DNA from: Parapedobacter composti
GTDB lineage: Bacteria > Bacteroidota > Bacteroidia > Sphingobacteriales > Sphingobacteriaceae
Assembly (NCBI RefSeq): GCF_900112315.1
Contig: NZ_FOLL01000005.1
Span: forward strand, 164,104-228,103
DNA: 64,000 bases
Reading direction: 5' to 3'
Below are positions 56,238-63,726 of this stretch, piece by piece. The notes under the pieces are model-generated. The model was given only the letters and a program-made list of their open reading frames with translations, made no database searches and was not told the DNA's origin. Each line of letters begins with the position of its first letter. The first letter of the stretch is position 1. The position numbers and the translations under genes were made by a program.

Positions 56238-57287
56238 ATGCGCAATAGACCATTCTTTAAAAAAGAAGAAATAACGGTGGATCTATCCTCTCAAATACCT
56301 TTTTACAAACAATTGACGACATCAATACAGCACCTGATCGAGACAGGACGGTACAAACACGGCGACATATTGCCTTCAATGAATGTGCTTAGCGAATCGC
56401 TTTCCGTCTCTAAGGAAACCGTCAAAAAGGCTTATGCCATCTTACGGGAAAAAGGCGTTATCGAATCCGCACAGGGCAAGGGATTCTATGTGAAAGAAAA
56501 CAAAGGCGCCCTCAACGTGCTGATGATATTCGACAAACTCAGCACCTACAAATTGGTATTAGCACGTTCATTCAAGGAAAACACTGGAGAAAATATTCAG
56601 ACGACCATCCGTCTTCACGACCAGGATATAGATCTTTTCGAAACACTGGTTCATGAGAACTTGGACAATTTTGATTATTACCTCATCACACCGCATTTCC
56701 CGATAGATGACGACATCCAGCGGAGGGCTATCACCGCGCTCGGAAAAATACCTAACCGCAAACTCGTCATCCTGGATCGGAAAGTCGAATCGTTTCCTGG
56801 CAACTACGGTATGGTCTACCAGGATTACGAACAGGATGTACAGCGGGGATTGTCACAGGGCAGAGAGCTTTTTGAAAAATATACCACGGTGAACACCATC
56901 TCAACGGCTGGGAGCCTTTATGGGGCATTCACGGAAAAGGGGATTGCAAGATTCTGCCTCGAACACGGAATCGATCATCGTATTTATAAAACCATCAATC
57001 CTGAAAAAGTGCTGAAAGGTGGGGTTTACATTGTCCTGAACAGCCAACTGGACATTGAATTAATCGAAATCATTAGAATCGCCAAATCTAAAGGCCTGAA
57101 AATAGGGGATGATATCGGTATCGTTTCCTACAATGAATCCCCTATCAATGAAATCATTCTCGACGGACTAACCGTATTGTCCACGGATTTCCAAGAAATG
57201 GGAGCACTTGCTGCCGAAATGGTCAAATCCGGGAAACTATCCAAGATTTGGAATAAATTCGACCTGATTATCCGAAAAACGCTCTGA
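56238..57287 (+). CDS. GntR-family regulator with LacI-like effector domain
   Basis: A 349-residue one-component regulator: a GntR winged-helix domain at about 10-80 (IPFYKQLTTSIQHLIETGRY, LPSMNVLSESLSVSKETVKK, GKGFYVKE), then a periplasmic-binding-protein-like domain at about 90-345 (NVLMIFDKLSTYKLVLARSF, GIVSYNESPINEIILDGLTV). This is the AraR-like arrangement, in which a sugar controls DNA binding. Divergent from susC and the only regulator at the locus, it probably represses the 20-kb directon until its sugar is present. It ends 30 bp before the convergent cstA remnant. Confidence 0.9.
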   Translation: MRNRPFFKKEEITVDLSSQIPFYKQLTTSIQHLIETGRYKHGDILPSMNVLSESLSVSKETVKKAYAILREKGVIESAQGKGFYVKENKGALNVLMIFDKLSTYKLVLARSFKENTGENIQTTIRLHDQDIDLFETLVHENLDNFDYYLITPHFPIDDDIQRRAITALGKIPNRKLVILDRKVESFPGNYGMVYQDYEQDVQRGLSQGRELFEKYTTVNTISTAGSLYGAFTEKGIARFCLEHGIDHRIYKTINPEKVLKGGVYIVLNSQLDIELIEIIRIAKSKGLKIGDDIGIVSYNESPINEIILDGLTVLSTDFQEMGALAAEMVKSGKLSKIWNKFDLIIRKTL

Positions 57288-57317
57288 CTCTTTGCAATTC
57301 CAATTTTCTTTTTTGTC

Positions 57318-58000
57318 TCACCCCACCACCTCCTTGACCGTCTCGCCATAGCTGTCGGTCTTGTCGGCAGGCATGCCCAGCAACCGGTACCACTTGCGGA
57401 AGGCGCCGATGAACACGATGAGCATCAGCACCATGGCCAGCATCGCCAGACCGGCCAGCAGGTACTGACCATGGGGGAGGTAAATATCCTTCACCTGCAG
57501 GTAGCAGGCCCAGAACGTGATCACCGCCATGAACACGCCCGGGATGGCCGAACACAGCGCATACCTGCCGCGGTTCAGCCGGATCAGCATCGTGGTGCAC
57601 ACGATCAATCCGCATGCTGCCAGCAGCTGGTTGCTGATGCCGAACAAAGGCCAGATGCTGCTTACGTTGCCCGTGTAGACCAGGTAGCCCCAGCTGGCCG
57701 TGAACAGCAGGCTGGCGATGATTACCCCGGGCATCCAGTCCTTGTCGCTGAATCGGGGGATGACGCCGCCCAGCATCTCCTGTAGGAAAAAACGCCCCCT
57801 CCCCCGCGTACCCGCGTCGATCGCCGTGAGGATGAACACCGCCTCGAACATAATGGCGAAGTTGTACCAGTAGGCCATCATCTCGTCCATGAACGGGATG
57901 TTGTTGAAGATGTGCGCCATGCCCACGGCCAGCGACACCGAACCCCTGTGCGCCCCTGCAGCTCCACGCCGATCTTTTCCACGAAGTGCGGCAGTTCCAC
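57318..58000 (-). pseudogene. cstA: 3' fragment of a carbon-starvation protein A gene (cstA)
   Basis: The last ~225 codons of a CstA peptide/pyruvate transporter: SVSLAVGMAHIFNNIPFMDE, MFEAVFILTAIDAGTR, and hydrophobic segments down to FIGAFRKWYRLL. All of the N-terminal transmembrane half is missing. Ahead of it, HLVELPHFVEKIG and VELQGRTG is also CstA-like, but in another frame: one base appears lost in the G-run at plus-strand 57943-57946, which splits RTG from GSV. The fragment is visibly richer in G+C than its neighbours, suggesting foreign origin. It converges on the GntR-type regulator. Confidence 0.8.
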
Positions 58001-58128
58001 CAAATGCCCACCACGTTGACGAAATCCGCATCACCCTCGAACAATGTGGCAAGCCAATCGGTGCGCCTAGCATTCCAAGCCTCGGTGAACAATCGAGGGA
58101 TTTCATCGGGTGTTGTTGCTTTTTCCAT
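57997..58128 (-). pseudogene. 5' fragment of a SgcJ/EcaC-type SnoaL-like gene
   Basis: The first 44 codons of a SnoaL-like protein: EIPRLFTEAWNARRTDWLATLF, then FVNVVGIWW, a typical SgcJ/EcaC start. After the second Trp the homology ends, and the frame passes into the cstA fragment. The promoter and ATG are intact-looking, so a chimeric reading frame is still translatable but would give nonsense. Confidence 0.65.
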
Positions 58129-58258
58129 CGGGCGTTTTTACCAAAGGCAAAGGAGCATAAATTCCTGCCCTTTGTAAAATTGATGCTAGATAGGATGAAG
58201 GATTACACCAATTTCCCTCAAAGTTGTCTATCTTCACACAGAAAGGAGGATACGGCAC

Positions 58259-58696
58259 ATGTCCATGAACAAATTTTTCGCGGCCCTGATTACACTATTG
58301 GCATGTGGTGCCAGTGCACAGGCGCAGGTAATCGTCAACCCGGATGGGACGCATTCCGTCGCCATGGGAAATATCGTTGTGAATTCCGATGGCACCCATT
58401 CCGTGCGCACGGGCGATGTGATTGTCAATCCGAACGGCACCCATTCGGTGATCAGCGGGAATGTGCTGGTGACCCCGGATGGTAGGCATGTCCCTTTTTT
58501 TGACACGAGCCAAAAAGAGGCCGATCACAAGGCAGCCGCAAGGGACGATAACCGCTACAGGTATGGGGCCATGACGCAGCGCGCGCTATGGTTAAAACGC
58601 ATGGATGCCCTTAAAAAGCAGCGCCGGGAGGAGTGCAAACTCCGGAAAGCGCGGAATAAAGAACTGCGGGATGTTTTTCACCGTGCCGTTAGGTGA
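58259..58696 (+). CDS. Small exported protein with 15-residue NPDGTHSV repeats
   Basis: A 145-residue protein of no family I recognise. A signal peptide (about 1-22, FFAALITLLACGASAQA) is followed by four imperfect 15-residue units starting at V24, I39, V54 and V69, each with the core V-N/T-P/S-D/N-G-T/R-H (VIVNPDGTHSV, IVVNSDGTHSV, VIVNPNGTHSV, VLVTPDGRHVP). The rest (86-145) is strongly basic and charged (KAAARDDNRYRYGAM, KKQRREECKLRKARNKELRD). A strong AGGAGG (58244-58249), 9 bp before the ATG at 58259, fixes the start. It stands alone; gene context says nothing about its job. Confidence 0.75.
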   Translation: MSMNKFFAALITLLACGASAQAQVIVNPDGTHSVAMGNIVVNSDGTHSVRTGDVIVNPNGTHSVISGNVLVTPDGRHVPFFDTSQKEADHKAAARDDNRYRYGAMTQRALWLKRMDALKKQRREECKLRKARNKELRDVFHRAVR

Positions 58697-58736
58697 CGTC
58701 TACGGTAAGCCAAAAAAATTCCATAAATAATTTTCT

Positions 58737-58761
58737 TAGTGTAAAAAATACACTATCTTTG
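58737..58761 (+). promoter_or_regulatory. Promoter with palindromic operator, no gene behind it
   Basis: TATCTTTG (58754-58761) is a perfect TAnnTTTG -7 box. A perfect 7-5-7 palindrome, TAGTGTA (58737-58743), AAAAA, TACACTA (58749-58755), overlaps its upstream edge. This arrangement is typical of autoregulated XRE or toxin-antitoxin promoters, but no reading frame follows on the plus strand. Confidence 0.6.
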
Positions 58762-58794
58762 CATCATCATAATTTAGGTTTATAATTGGTTAGT

Positions 58795-58833
58795 AAAGGT
58801 TTCCATTCTCCCCGTTTGGAAACCTTTCGTTTT
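58795..58833 (+). terminator. Hairpin terminator ending a short untranslated transcript
   Basis: A 10-bp perfect stem (AAAGGTTTCC 58795-58804, GGAAACCTTT 58818-58827) with a 13-nt loop is followed by CGTTTTCT. It ends the transcript predicted from the promoter at 58754-58761. The rest of the gap up to 58961 shows no gene. Confidence 0.55.
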
Positions 58834-58961
58834 CTAATCCCCCTACCCCGCTTATTTCTTATGCCATTTCGAGCGTGCGATGGCGACCTCTCTTTCATCA
58901 GCATTTAGCGCGAGACGTACGTAATGGGTTTATAATATTGGTTTATGGGATCGCTTGATGC

Positions 58962-61016
58962 TCACAGGGAAAACGCTGGACCAGTTTGGTCATCGGCATT
59001 TTTCTCTTGTTGACAAGATTGTTCGGGCGTCGATTGTTGCTCCTTCTTATCCAACTGCTCCGGTAATTGCTCCCTTTCAATCCGTTCCAGTTCATCCAGC
59101 ATCAGCTCCCTGACTTCACGCTTTATTTTCAGGTAATTTTCCCGGATGTCCTCGGTGGTGACCGTCGCAATCTTCGGGATGTCCTTGTAAGCGGCCCCCT
59201 CCGCGGCGATGGCGGCGTGGTCATTCTGGACTTCGGCGTGGAAGACCTTCAGTTGAATCTTTTCCTCGGGATTATCGGCGACCATGCCGACGAAGCTGCC
59301 GGAAGATAGCGTGGCGATTTTGGAGGCGGGGATGGCGTAGTCGAGCTGCGCGGACTTGGTGAATGTCGTGTCGCTGCTGCTGAGCGTGCTACTATTGCGC
59401 TCCTGCATAATCTTGCCAAAGGTTTCGGAAAGCGCCTTGGCCGTATCACCTGTGACCTGTCCAGCGATGACATTGCCGACAATGCCCGCAATGACGTCGG
59501 CCTGTTCGGAACCATAATCCTTTTTCAATTGGCTGAAATCCTGCACGGCGATGGTAGTGGCGACTTTGTTGGAACGGGCGGTGGCGATGAGGCTGTCGAT
59601 GTTATTAAAGTAGATGGTGGGAAACTCATCGAAGATGAGGCTACTCTTTTGCCTGCCTTTTTTATTGACGAGCTTGATCATTCGGGAGATATAGAGGGAG
59701 AGCACTGCGCCGTAAGTCTGGAGTTTTTCGGGGTTGTTGCCCACGCAGATAATTTTGGGATCATCCGGATTGTTCACGTCCAGCGTGAAGTCGTTACCGG
59801 AGAGGACGTAGTCAAGCTGCGGCGAGGATAGCCGGGCGAGGCCTATCTTGGCCGAGGCGATCTGCCCTTCCAATTGTTCCTTGGCGTTGTTCTGGAAGGC
59901 GGAGATGAAGGGGTTGATGAGTGTCTTGATCTCGTCCTGCTGGCTGAGGGCGGCAAAGAGCGGATCGTAATCCACCTGCATCAGTTCGATGACATGGGGC
60001 AATGTACAATAGCTACCGTCCCTGTAACGCCGGAGATACCAGATGATGGCCGTGAGGAAGTTGATGGGGGACTCCACAAAGAAGTCGCCCTGTTTCTTAA
60101 TCCATTCCCTGTTGAGGCCAAGCATGATTGTCCGTGACGCTTCGGTAGCATCGGTGATATCGTCCATGCTGTGCGGGTCGAGGGGGTTACACCGATGGGT
60201 GCGGCTGAGGTCATCGAAATTGATGACGTAGAACTTCGGGGGTATTGGGTAGTGCTGGCGGTATTTGAGCAACTTATTATAGGCGATCCTAGTGAGGTCA
60301 TCGTATTTGAAGTCGTAGACGAATAGGGTGAATCCCTTGCGGATGTGCTGGTCGATGATGTGGCGGATGACGAAATAGGATTTCCCAGCGCCGGGCGTGC
60401 CGATGACGAGCAGACCGCGGAAGGGGTTGATGAAGTTGATCCAGCTGTCGCGTATTTTCTCCTTGAGACGGTATTTGGCAGGCAGGTTGACGGAGTATTC
60501 GTTTTCCAGTAGCCGCTCTTCCTGTGGGAATGTCTCGTTATCGGTGTTGAATGTATCCTGCTGCAACGTGAAGCTGATGAGACGGGAGAGGCGCGTGCCG
60601 CCCACAAGGATGGCAAGGTAGCCGGTGGCGGTGGTGCCGATATAAGTGGCGGCGAGCATTTCCGCGGACAGGGGCACATGCAGGACGAGGGGGCTGGCGA
60701 AATAGCCTGTGAGACCAAGTGAGATATGGATGGCGATGCTCCGTTTATCGACTTTCTCATCCTTACGCCCCTTGATGCCAAGGAGTGAAATGGCAAGAAA
60801 AACCAATGCAGCTAACTTGGGACGGAAGTTGCCGTCAAACAGGCCCGTGGTAAGCAGATTAGCCAAGAGACTGTCCGTAATCCCCGTCGTGAGGCCCCAG
60901 CGTCGGAAGGCGAGGTAACAGGTGAGGTAGCAGTGGATGCCGAGGACAGTGAGGCTGATGAGCCTGCTGAGATCGGCTATTTTGCGCAGGGATTGGATGT
61001 CTTCTCCGGTGTTCAT
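58962..61016 (-). CDS. mobC: Conjugal transfer/mobilisation coupling protein MobC (TraG/VirD4-like ATPase)
   Basis: A 684-residue coupling protein that joins the relaxase-DNA complex to a type IV secretion channel. The N-terminus has about four membrane segments (15-160). The ATPase part has Walker A GTPGAGKS (about 218-225), DFKYDDLTR, an NPLDPHSMDD segment, Walker B SSLIFDEFPTI and the sensor stretch TTIAVQDFSQLKKDYG. The tail is Glu/Gln-rich. It is the usual downstream partner of the mobB relaxase, whose 3' end survives 146 bp upstream. The gene itself looks intact, but with the relaxase broken the element is probably immobile alone. Confidence 0.92.
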   Translation of the reverse strand: MNTGEDIQSLRKIADLSRLISLTVLGIHCYLTCYLAFRRWGLTTGITDSLLANLLTTGLFDGNFRPKLAALVFLAISLLGIKGRKDEKVDKRSIAIHISLGLTGYFASPLVLHVPLSAEMLAATYIGTTATGYLAILVGGTRLSRLISFTLQQDTFNTDNETFPQEERLLENEYSVNLPAKYRLKEKIRDSWINFINPFRGLLVIGTPGAGKSYFVIRHIIDQHIRKGFTLFVYDFKYDDLTRIAYNKLLKYRQHYPIPPKFYVINFDDLSRTHRCNPLDPHSMDDITDATEASRTIMLGLNREWIKKQGDFFVESPINFLTAIIWYLRRYRDGSYCTLPHVIELMQVDYDPLFAALSQQDEIKTLINPFISAFQNNAKEQLEGQIASAKIGLARLSSPQLDYVLSGNDFTLDVNNPDDPKIICVGNNPEKLQTYGAVLSLYISRMIKLVNKKGRQKSSLIFDEFPTIYFNNIDSLIATARSNKVATTIAVQDFSQLKKDYGSEQADVIAGIVGNVIAGQVTGDTAKALSETFGKIMQERNSSTLSSSDTTFTKSAQLDYAIPASKIATLSSGSFVGMVADNPEEKIQLKVFHAEVQNDHAAIAAEGAAYKDIPKIATVTTEDIRENYLKIKREVRELMLDELERIEREQLPEQLDKKEQQSTPEQSCQQEKNADDQTGPAFSL

Positions 61017-61117
61017 TGTTCTTTAGATTTGAGACGTGAGATAGATTATTGATTATTTGTTTAATAATATTGGCATCAATGAGCACTTCGGGGTTTGATA
61101 TTCCGTGAAGTGTCTGT

Positions 61118-61146
61118 GGACCTACGCATTACGAATGCGTAGGTCC
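61118..61146. repeat. Perfect 13-bp-stem palindrome (REP-like)
   Basis: GGACCTACGCATT (61118-61130) and AATGCGTAGGTCC (61134-61146) pair perfectly around the loop ACG. No T-run follows on either side, so it is not an ordinary terminator. It lies in the spacer between the relaxase stop and mobC. REP-type palindromes of this look are typical in genomes with REP-associated tyrosine transposases. Confidence 0.7.
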
Positions 61147-61162
61147 TGGGCTATGCCTTATA

Positions 61163-61510
61163 TCATAGGCTGTGGTCTTGCCGGCCATCTGGGCCTTTGC
61201 GGCGTTTCTTCTTTTTTCGTTTCGGGACGAACGGGCCGTATTCGGGCTCGGTGCGACCGAGCAGGGATTCCAGTAGGGACTTGCCGTCGGTGGTGCCGGA
61301 GACGGTGGGCTGCTTTTTGAGTGCCTTTTGTAAGTAATCGGTTGGCTTCGGTGCCGAACGCAGGTAGGTCTTTTGCTGTGGGCGATGTTCATGTTGTTTT
61401 CGTTGCTGGGTGTTGTTGGCGCTGGGTTTGGCGCGGATATCCTGTTGGCCCAATTGGGTCGTAATGGCCTTAGCAGTGTACGCCTTGCCGAGGTCACTGC
61501 CGTTAATATA
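61163..61510 (-). pseudogene. 3' end of a MobB-type relaxase gene, truncated by the IS
   Basis: The frame is open without a start codon from the IS border to the stop at 61163 (115 codons). It reads YYINGSDLGKAYTAKAITTQ, then a Gln/Lys-rich section (KTYLRSAPKPTDYLQKALKK), and ends in a very basic tail (VPKRKKKKRRKGPDG). SDLGK-AKAI and the Lys/Arg-rich end are typical of Bacteroidota mobilisation relaxases, and its position directly upstream of mobC agrees. The catalytic N-terminal half (Tyr and HUH motif) is missing, so it cannot nick DNA. The family call rests on motif memory and synteny. Confidence 0.65.
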
Positions 61511-61564
61511 ATACTCCCCAAAAACTGGACAGCTGCTTAAATGTTTAACTTAGCAGTTTGAAAA

Positions 61565-61846
61565 ATGAAAAAAGAGCGTAGAAAGTTTAGTGCCGGCTTC
61601 AAGGCAAAGGTTGCCATCGAAGCGATCAGGGAGCAACACACGGTCCATGAACTGGCCGCAAAATACGAGATCCATCCCACGCAGATCAACACATGGAAGC
61701 GGGAGTTTCTGGATAATGCAGAGTCGGTATTCAGCAAGGAGCAGTCCCCATCCAAGGATGATTCACAGGAGAAAAAGGAGCTGTATTCGAAGATAGGGGA
61801 ATTGCAGATCCAGGTTGATTTTTTAAAAAAAGTATTGGGCAAATGA
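61565..61846 (+). CDS. IS3-family transposase OrfA
   Basis: A 93-residue helix-turn-helix protein: FSAGFKAKVAIEAIREQHTVHELAAKYEIHPTQINTWKREFL, the transposase_8/HTH_Tnp form, followed by a coiled-coil (SKIGELQIQVDFLKKVLGK). It binds the IS ends and shares the OrfAB fusion product. It overlaps orfB by 4 bp (ATGA). Confidence 0.93.
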   Translation: MKKERRKFSAGFKAKVAIEAIREQHTVHELAAKYEIHPTQINTWKREFLDNAESVFSKEQSPSKDDSQEKKELYSKIGELQIQVDFLKKVLGK

Positions 61847-62693
61847 GTCTGGATGATAAACGTAGGCTTGTTTGCCCGTCCTTCAGGAAGATGAGCGTTT
61901 TCGAGCAATGCCGGGTCATCGAGCTTCCGCGCAGCAGCTACTATTTCAGGCCCAAGGGGGAGTCCCTGTTCAACCAACAGCTGATGAATGCCATCGACAG
62001 CGGTTCCTGGACCATCCTTGTTATGGGGTGGAGCGGATGACTGATTACCTGAAACAGGATCTGGGCTACCCCGTCGGGGAGAAGCGGATCAGGCGGTTGT
62101 ATAAAATCATGAACCTGAAGGCCATTTACCCCAAAAAGAATCTCAGCAAGGCAAACAAGGCGGATTATAAATTCCCATACCTGCTTAGGAACCTGAAGGT
62201 GGAACGGCCCAACCAGGTCTGGCAGGCGGATATAACCTATATTCCCATGTACCGTGGTTTTATGTACATGTTCGCCATCATTGACGTATACAGCCGCAAG
62301 ATCATGGGGTGGGATGTATCCAATACCATGAGTGCGGAATGGTGCCGGGATGTGATGCTGGATACCATGCGCAAGCACGGTAAGCCAGGGATATTCAATA
62401 CCGACCAAGGCTCGCAGTTCACCTCGGCGGTATTCATCGAAGCACTCAAGAAAAATGAGGTCCAGATATCCATGGATGGCAAAGGACGGGCCCTGGACAA
62501 TGTATTCATCGAAAGATTCTGGGGGTCGCTCAAAAGGGAGAAGATATACTTGAATCCACCAAATGGCGGCGTTGACTTATACAAGCAGGTAAAGGACTAT
62601 GTGAACTTCTATAACACCGAGAGAAGGCATAAGTCAATAGGCAAGGTGACGCCAGATGAAAAGTTCCATCAAGTTATCAAAAATGTGTCGTGA
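61843..62693 (+). pseudogene. IS3-family transposase OrfB (DDE), frameshifted
   Basis: The OrfB reading starts at 61843 (MSLDDKRRLVCPS, CRVIELPRSSYYFRP) and runs off at 62040. A second frame takes over near 62000 (RFLDHPCYGVERMTDYLKQDLGYPVG) and carries the rest, including the rve core: D in QADITYIPM, D in NTDQGSQF and E in NVFIERFWGSLKRE, with 35 residues between the last two (DD35E). One base seems lost around GCCATCGACAGCGG, between NAID and RRFLDHP of typical members. As read, no full transposase is made. Confidence 0.85.
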
Positions 62694-62705
62694 TTATATC
62701 TTAAC

Positions 62706-62798
62706 TTAGCGAAAAGCTGTCCAACGAATGGGGAGTATCTCAGACAGCCACGTTTGCGTTAGCCCTTTCTCCTGCAATACGGCTTTGATTCGATTCAT
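62706..62798 (-). pseudogene. 5' fragment of an XRE-family HTH regulator, cut by the IS
   Basis: From an ATG at 62798, 20 codons read MNRIKAVLQEKGLTQTWLSE, the typical start of a Bacteroidota XRE/Cro-CI helix-turn-helix protein. The reading then enters the IS inverted repeat and stops after ten more codons. Upstream lies a palindrome at 62849-62865 that probably was its operator. Confidence 0.7.
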
Positions 62799-62848
62799 TG
62801 TTCAGCTTATTGAAATTGCCTCACAAGATACACAAAAATCCTTTTATC

Positions 62849-62865
62849 ATCTCATTTTGTGAGAT
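62849..62865 (-). promoter_or_regulatory. Palindromic operator candidate of the truncated XRE gene
   Basis: ATCTCA (62849-62854), five bases, TGAGAT (62860-62865) is a perfect inverted repeat about 50 bp ahead of the XRE ATG. A TATCTTG (-7-like, minus strand) lies between. Nothing else is seen in 62799-62967. Confidence 0.5.
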
Positions 62866-62967
62866 ACAATTAAATCCGACTTATATGGCAGCATAAACAA
62901 CCCGGCACCACCTCACTCAAAAATAGTCAACGAAGCGTACTACAAAATACGGGAAACCGGAAAGGGT

Positions 62968-63597
62968 TTATTTGAAGTTTATAACCATCGGTTCATGTGC
63001 CAGTTGGTAACGGTCATTCAATACACTAGCGTTTAAATAGATTGTCTCGTCTTTAGTATCTTGGCCGTAACCCTCATGAATATGGCCAAAAAAGTGATAT
63101 TTTGGTTTGACTTGGTTAACCTTAACCAATAAATCCATACAGCCTACGCATTGAGAACATGAATTTTCATCCAATATTCCCATAGGTGGCCCATGTGTGA
63201 TTAACACATCCGTATCATCCGGTATCAGCTCCCAGTGTTTCTTTATTTCCTCTCCCCTTTCCCGATTGAACGCCCAGTTGTGGAACCAAGGTGTAATGGG
63301 CGATCCCCAAAATTTGATTCCATTGATTTCTGCACCGGAATCGTTCAGGTAAATCACACCCTTAGGGATCATTTGCTCGATAACCCTTGGATGCGCATGT
63401 TCTAAGAAAAAATCATGATTACCGGCAATGAAAATCTTATACTTGAATTTTAGCTTGCTGAACCAGTCAAGAAAATCCTCAATCTCCACCGGATGGCCGC
63501 TCTTACTGATATCGCCTGCATGGATGATAACATCTCCTTTAGGCAACTTTAACGAACGATGCTGCCCATGGGTATCGGATATAACAACAAACTTCAT
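62968..63597 (-). CDS. Metallophosphoesterase (MPPED/UPF0046-like)
   Basis: A 209-residue cytosolic calcineurin-like phosphoesterase. All family blocks occur in order: DTHGQH (8-13), HAGDISKSG (26-34), GNHDFF (59-64), ITHGPPMG and GHIHEGYG (near 173). This fits the small Bacteroidota proteins related to mammalian MPPED, phosphodiesterases with weak cNMP activity. Substrate unknown. It is monocistronic and lies outside the mobile element. Confidence 0.93.
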   Translation of the reverse strand: MKFVVISDTHGQHRSLKLPKGDVIIHAGDISKSGHPVEIEDFLDWFSKLKFKYKIFIAGNHDFFLEHAHPRVIEQMIPKGVIYLNDSGAEINGIKFWGSPITPWFHNWAFNRERGEEIKKHWELIPDDTDVLITHGPPMGILDENSCSQCVGCMDLLVKVNQVKPKYHFFGHIHEGYGQDTKDETIYLNASVLNDRYQLAHEPMVINFK

Positions 63598-63726
63598 CGA
63601 TTAAGTCTCGGAATTAGGTTACAAAATAACCATTTTTTGCTCAAAAACACCTCTAACATGCTTCTTTTCTGTAAATTATTGAACACCCCAATCAGTTTGC
63701 ACCATGGAATACACAGCTGATTTTTC

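Larger units (their letters stand above)
61511..62738 (+). mobile_element. IS3-family insertion sequence (1228 bp)
   Basis: Terminal inverted repeats of 24 bp: 61511-61534 and 62715-62738 agree in the outer 10 (ATACTCCCCA) and inner 9 (TGGACAGCT) positions. Between them lie orfA and a frame-broken orfB, overlapping and in -1 register as is standard for IS3. The A7 run at 61825-61831 at the end of orfA is a plausible programmed frameshift site. The flanks carry no target-site duplication (ATA on the left, CTC on the right) and belong to two unrelated genes. Confidence 0.9.

Noticed and set aside
58697..58961. tRNA or attachment site next to the mob region
   Set aside because: No cloverleaf or CCA-ready acceptor stem; the hairpin there behaves like a terminator.
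59981..60796. 271-codon minus-strand frame inside mobC
   Set aside because: Same strand, other frame; Ser/Pro/Thr-rich wrong-frame reading. The mobC frame has Walker A and B motifs.
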